NCBI RefSeq assembly: GCF_965118125.1
Contig: NZ_OZ221287.1
Location: 2,852,001-2,916,000, forward strand
DNA from: Pararobbsia alpina_A
GTDB lineage: Bacteria > Pseudomonadota > Gammaproteobacteria > Burkholderiales > Burkholderiaceae
Reading direction: 5' to 3'
DNA length: 64,000 bases
The position numbers were made by a program, and so were the translations under genes. The notes beneath the pieces are model-generated. The model saw only the letters and a program-made list of their open reading frames with translations, made no database searches and had not been told where the DNA came from. This document shows, piece after piece, positions 61,969 to 64,000 of the stretch (within the stretch, counting starts at the first letter, position 1; every line of letters begins with the position of its first letter).

Positions 61969-62045
61969 TGGCGGAGCGGACGGGACTCGAACCCGCGACC
62001 CCCGGCGTGACAGGCCGGTATTCTAACCAACTGAACTACCGCTCC
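61969..62045 (-). tRNA. tRNA-Asp (GTC), copy 2
   Basis: 77 bases with encoded CCA and anticodon GTC. Same sequence as copy 1. It follows tRNA-Glu copy 2 after an 82-base spacer and is itself followed by the internal terminator. Confidence 0.97.
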
Positions 62046-62127
62046 AAACTACTTAACTGCTTGCCCGATGCGATGAACTGTCATCCGGACTGGCACACAT
62101 CGCTACTGCTCGATGACGCCGATATTC

Positions 62128-62203
62128 TGGCGTCCCCTAGGGGATTCGAACCCCTGTACTCACCGTGAAAGGGTGATGTCCTAGGCCTCTAGACGAAGGG
62201 GAC
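62128..62203 (-). tRNA. tRNA-Glu (TTC), copy 2
   Basis: 76 bases with encoded CCA and anticodon TTC. Same sequence as copy 1. It is preceded by about 208 bases after tRNA-Ala, where a second promoter may lie. Confidence 0.97.
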
Positions 62204-62279
62204 ATAATCTTTTCAGATTCGTCTTTGCTGCATTTTCTCGTTTGCTATCGCGCTATTCGCTGCGACAACAGAAGCGAGA

Positions 62280-62308
62280 AGTATATCCATCTCACTACTG
62301 CCTGGGAA
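62280..62308 (-). promoter_or_regulatory. Candidate promoter for the Glu-Asp tRNA genes
   Basis: On the minus strand TTCCCA (62308-62303), a 17-base spacer and TATACT (62285-62280). The -10 is strong and the -35 moderate. Transcription would start about 70 bases before tRNA-Glu copy 2. Confidence 0.5.
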
Positions 62309-62411
62309 GCTTTTTTTTCGTCGGAGCCTTATCTCATGCGGCTTTGCGACCGATTGTCACCTCGATCGCCGCGCAATAAAAACGCACGACTGAAACTTCC
62401 CTCTGAATCCT

Positions 62412-62487
<76 letters not shown>

Positions 62488-62503
62488 GGTGCAGAGAAAC
62501 GAG

Positions 62504-62532
62504 ATATTAAAGAACGCTTCGAACCTTGTAAA
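62504..62532 (-). promoter_or_regulatory. Strong sigma-70-type promoter of the tRNA locus
   Basis: On the minus strand TTTACA (62532-62527), a spacer of exactly 17 bases and TAATAT (62509-62504). Both boxes are close to consensus and lie just ahead of tRNA-Ala. Confidence 0.75.
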
Positions 62533-62594
62533 TACCCTGCGCAAACAAAAATGGAAAAAAGTGCTCGGGTCCCATGTGACACCGGAATGAAGCG

Positions 62595-62631
62595 ACGTTG
62601 AACATCATGCGACACGCACGATGTTCAACGT
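62595..62631. other. Perfect inverted repeat downstream of gltX
   Basis: ACGTTGAACATC (62595-62606) and GATGTTCAACGT (62620-62631) are perfect 12-base inverted copies around 13 bases. It lies about 120 bases beyond the gltX stop and about 65 bases upstream of the tRNA promoter. No T run follows on either strand. Confidence 0.75.
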
Positions 62632-62749
62632 GACATCAAGCCGTCGCTTGCGTATCTGGACCTGCCCCGTCGAATACGTCTGCGTCACGTATGCGGTATG
62701 CACCATCGGGCATCCAGACACCACGAAGCGATTTAACGCGATGCGGTGC

Positions 62750-64000
62750 TCAGGCCTGCGCCAGCCGTGACAACACGACATCGCGCCCGAACAACTGCAG
62801 CACGGCATCGATCGACGGCGTATGCGTCGTGCCTGCGACAAGCAGACGCACCGGCATCGCGAGCTGCGGCATCTTGAGCTTGTGCGCGCCGAGCGTGGCC
62901 TTGAACGCCGCGTTGATCGCTTCCTTCGTCCATTCGACATCGCGAAGCGCGGCCGCGAGATCACCGATGACGGGCTTGATGACGTCGGTCAGATGCTGCT
63001 CGCGCGATGCGGCATCAGGCTGCGGCGTCACGTAGAACATCGATGCACTTTCAGCGAGTTCCTTGACCGTGTGCGCACGATCCTTGAACAGTCCGACAAC
63101 CTGGTCGAGCGGCGCCCCCGCGGAAAGGTCCGCGCCAAGCGCGACGAGGAATGGCTTCGCGAGTGCGGCGAGCCGCGCGTTGTCCGCTTCCTTCATGTAC
63201 TGGCCGTTGAGCCACTTGAGCTTGTCCGAATCGTAGGCCGCGGGCGACGTGCCCAGATGCTCGAGGTCGAACCATTCGACGAACTGCTCGCGCGAGAAGA
63301 TCTCGGCATCGCCGTGTGCCCAGCCGAGTCGTGCGAGATAGTTGACCACGGCTTCGGGCAGAAAGCCCTCGTCGCGATACTGCATGACGCTCATCGCACC
63401 GTTGCGCTTCGACATCTTCTCGCCAGCTTCGTTGAGCACCGTCGGCAAGTGGGCGTACACGGGCGGTTCCTGGCCGAGCGCGCGAAGGATGTTGATCTGG
63501 CGCGGCGTGTTGTTCACGTGATCGTCACCGCGAATCACGTGGGTGATCTTCATGTCGAGATCGTCGATGACCACGCAGAAGTTGTACGTCGGCGTGCCAT
63601 CGGGACGGGCGATCACGAGATCGTCGAGCTCTTCGTTCGAGATTTCGATGTGACCCTTGACGGCGTCGTCCCATGCGACCGCACCCGTCAGCGGATTGCG
63701 GAAACGGATCACCGGCTGCACGCCTTCGGGCGGCGTCGGCAGCACCTTGCCCGGCTCGGGTCGCCACGTGCCGTCATAGCGCGGCTTTTCGCCGCGTTCA
63801 CGCTGTGCTTCGCGCAGTGCGTCGAGTTCTTCGGTCGACATGTAGCACGGATACGCGAGCCCCTTGTCGAGCATGTCCTTGAGCGCTTCGCGATACCGGT
63901 CCATGCGCTGCATCTGATAGAACGGCCCCTCGTCGATGTCGAGACCGAGCCAGTCCATGCCTTCGAGAATCACATCGACGGCTTCCTGACTCGAGCGCTC
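62750..64000 (-). CDS. gltX: Glutamyl-tRNA synthetase, 5' end outside the window
   Basis: The last 416 codons of the gene are visible and the frame is open to the edge (reading ERSSQEAVDVILEGMDWLG), so the start lies beyond 64000. Visible parts include the zinc-region equivalent (YPCYMSTEELDALREAQRER), the DDLDMKITHVIRGDDHVNNT block of the catalytic core, the KMSKR signature (GEKMSKRNGAMSV) and the helical anticodon-binding domain. It charges tRNA-Glu, two copies of which lie just downstream. The N-terminal HIGH motif is not in view. An internal ATG at 63973 is not the start. Confidence 0.96.
   Translation of the reverse strand, partial: ERSSQEAVDVILEGMDWLGLDIDEGPFYQMQRMDRYREALKDMLDKGLAYPCYMSTEELDALREAQRERGEKPRYDGTWRPEPGKVLPTPPEGVQPVIRFRNPLTGAVAWDDAVKGHIEISNEELDDLVIARPDGTPTYNFCVVIDDLDMKITHVIRGDDHVNNTPRQINILRALGQEPPVYAHLPTVLNEAGEKMSKRNGAMSVMQYRDEGFLPEAVVNYLARLGWAHGDAEIFSREQFVEWFDLEHLGTSPAAYDSDKLKWLNGQYMKEADNARLAALAKPFLVALGADLSAGAPLDQVVGLFKDRAHTVKELAESASMFYVTPQPDAASREQHLTDVIKPVIGDLAAALRDVEWTKEAINAAFKATLGAHKLKMPQLAMPVRLLVAGTTHTPSIDAVLQLFGRDVVLSRLAQA

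Overview
The window looks like a core chromosome segment of a high-GC betaproteobacterium, most likely a Burkholderiaceae member of the Paraburkholderia/Burkholderia/Caballeronia type. The basis is gene order: rlmN-pilW-rodZ-ispG-hisS-yfgM-bamB-der-hfq-hflX-hflK-hflC-(DUF2065)-hisZ-purA, then dnaX-ybaB-recR and surE-pcm-nlpD-rpoS, with hisZ as a regulatory subunit and ffs beside dnaX. The genus cannot be fixed from the sequence alone.

Layout. 1-5.5 kb: a small DUF465 protein, a secreted polyglutamine coiled-coil protein with a 9-bp tandem repeat in its coding sequence, the RNA-binding factor Tex, and an MHS-type MFS transporter. At 5.7 kb lies a lone 3' end of a tRNA, probably tRNA-Leu. 5.8-26 kb is one long minus-strand block: potassium uptake (kup), purine and histidine enzymes, the HflKC membrane complex, HflX, Hfq, Der, outer-membrane assembly (bamB, yfgM), tRNA charging (hisS), isoprenoid synthesis (ispG), cell shape (rodZ), a shortened pilW, rlmN and ndk. 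A Bax-inhibitor-1 family gene follows on the plus strand. 27.4-38.9 kb (minus) holds rlmD, a PolB-like exonuclease, rpoS, nlpD, pcm, surE, a class III CoA-transferase, recR, ybaB, dnaX and the 4.5S signal-recognition-particle RNA. 39.3-42.7 kb (plus) holds trxA, rho, an MtfA-like peptidase and rpmE2.

43.2-55 kb is the accessory highlight, apparently a complete uptake and breakdown system for 2-deoxyribose or deoxynucleosides: deoC, a two-domain ALDH16-type aldehyde dehydrogenase, a FucU/RbsD-type mutarotase, a PfkB sugar kinase, a four-part ABC importer (permease, binding protein, ATPase, permease) and a DeoR-family repressor. A HigB/HigA-type toxin-antitoxin pair sits between the transporter and the repressor. 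The inferred flow is import, ring interconversion, 5-phosphorylation, aldol cleavage to glyceraldehyde-3-phosphate plus acetaldehyde, then acetaldehyde oxidation. Sequence motifs upstream of deoC recur upstream of the repressor and could be its operators.

55-64 kb: an ArnT-like membrane glycosyltransferase, a MATE exporter, a secreted ComEA-like helix-hairpin-helix protein, a YidB-like protein, a chemoreceptor, a minus-strand tRNA locus (Ala, then a tandemly duplicated Glu-Asp unit) and the 3' part of gltX, which runs off the window. I saw no rRNA, CRISPR array, transposase or prophage.
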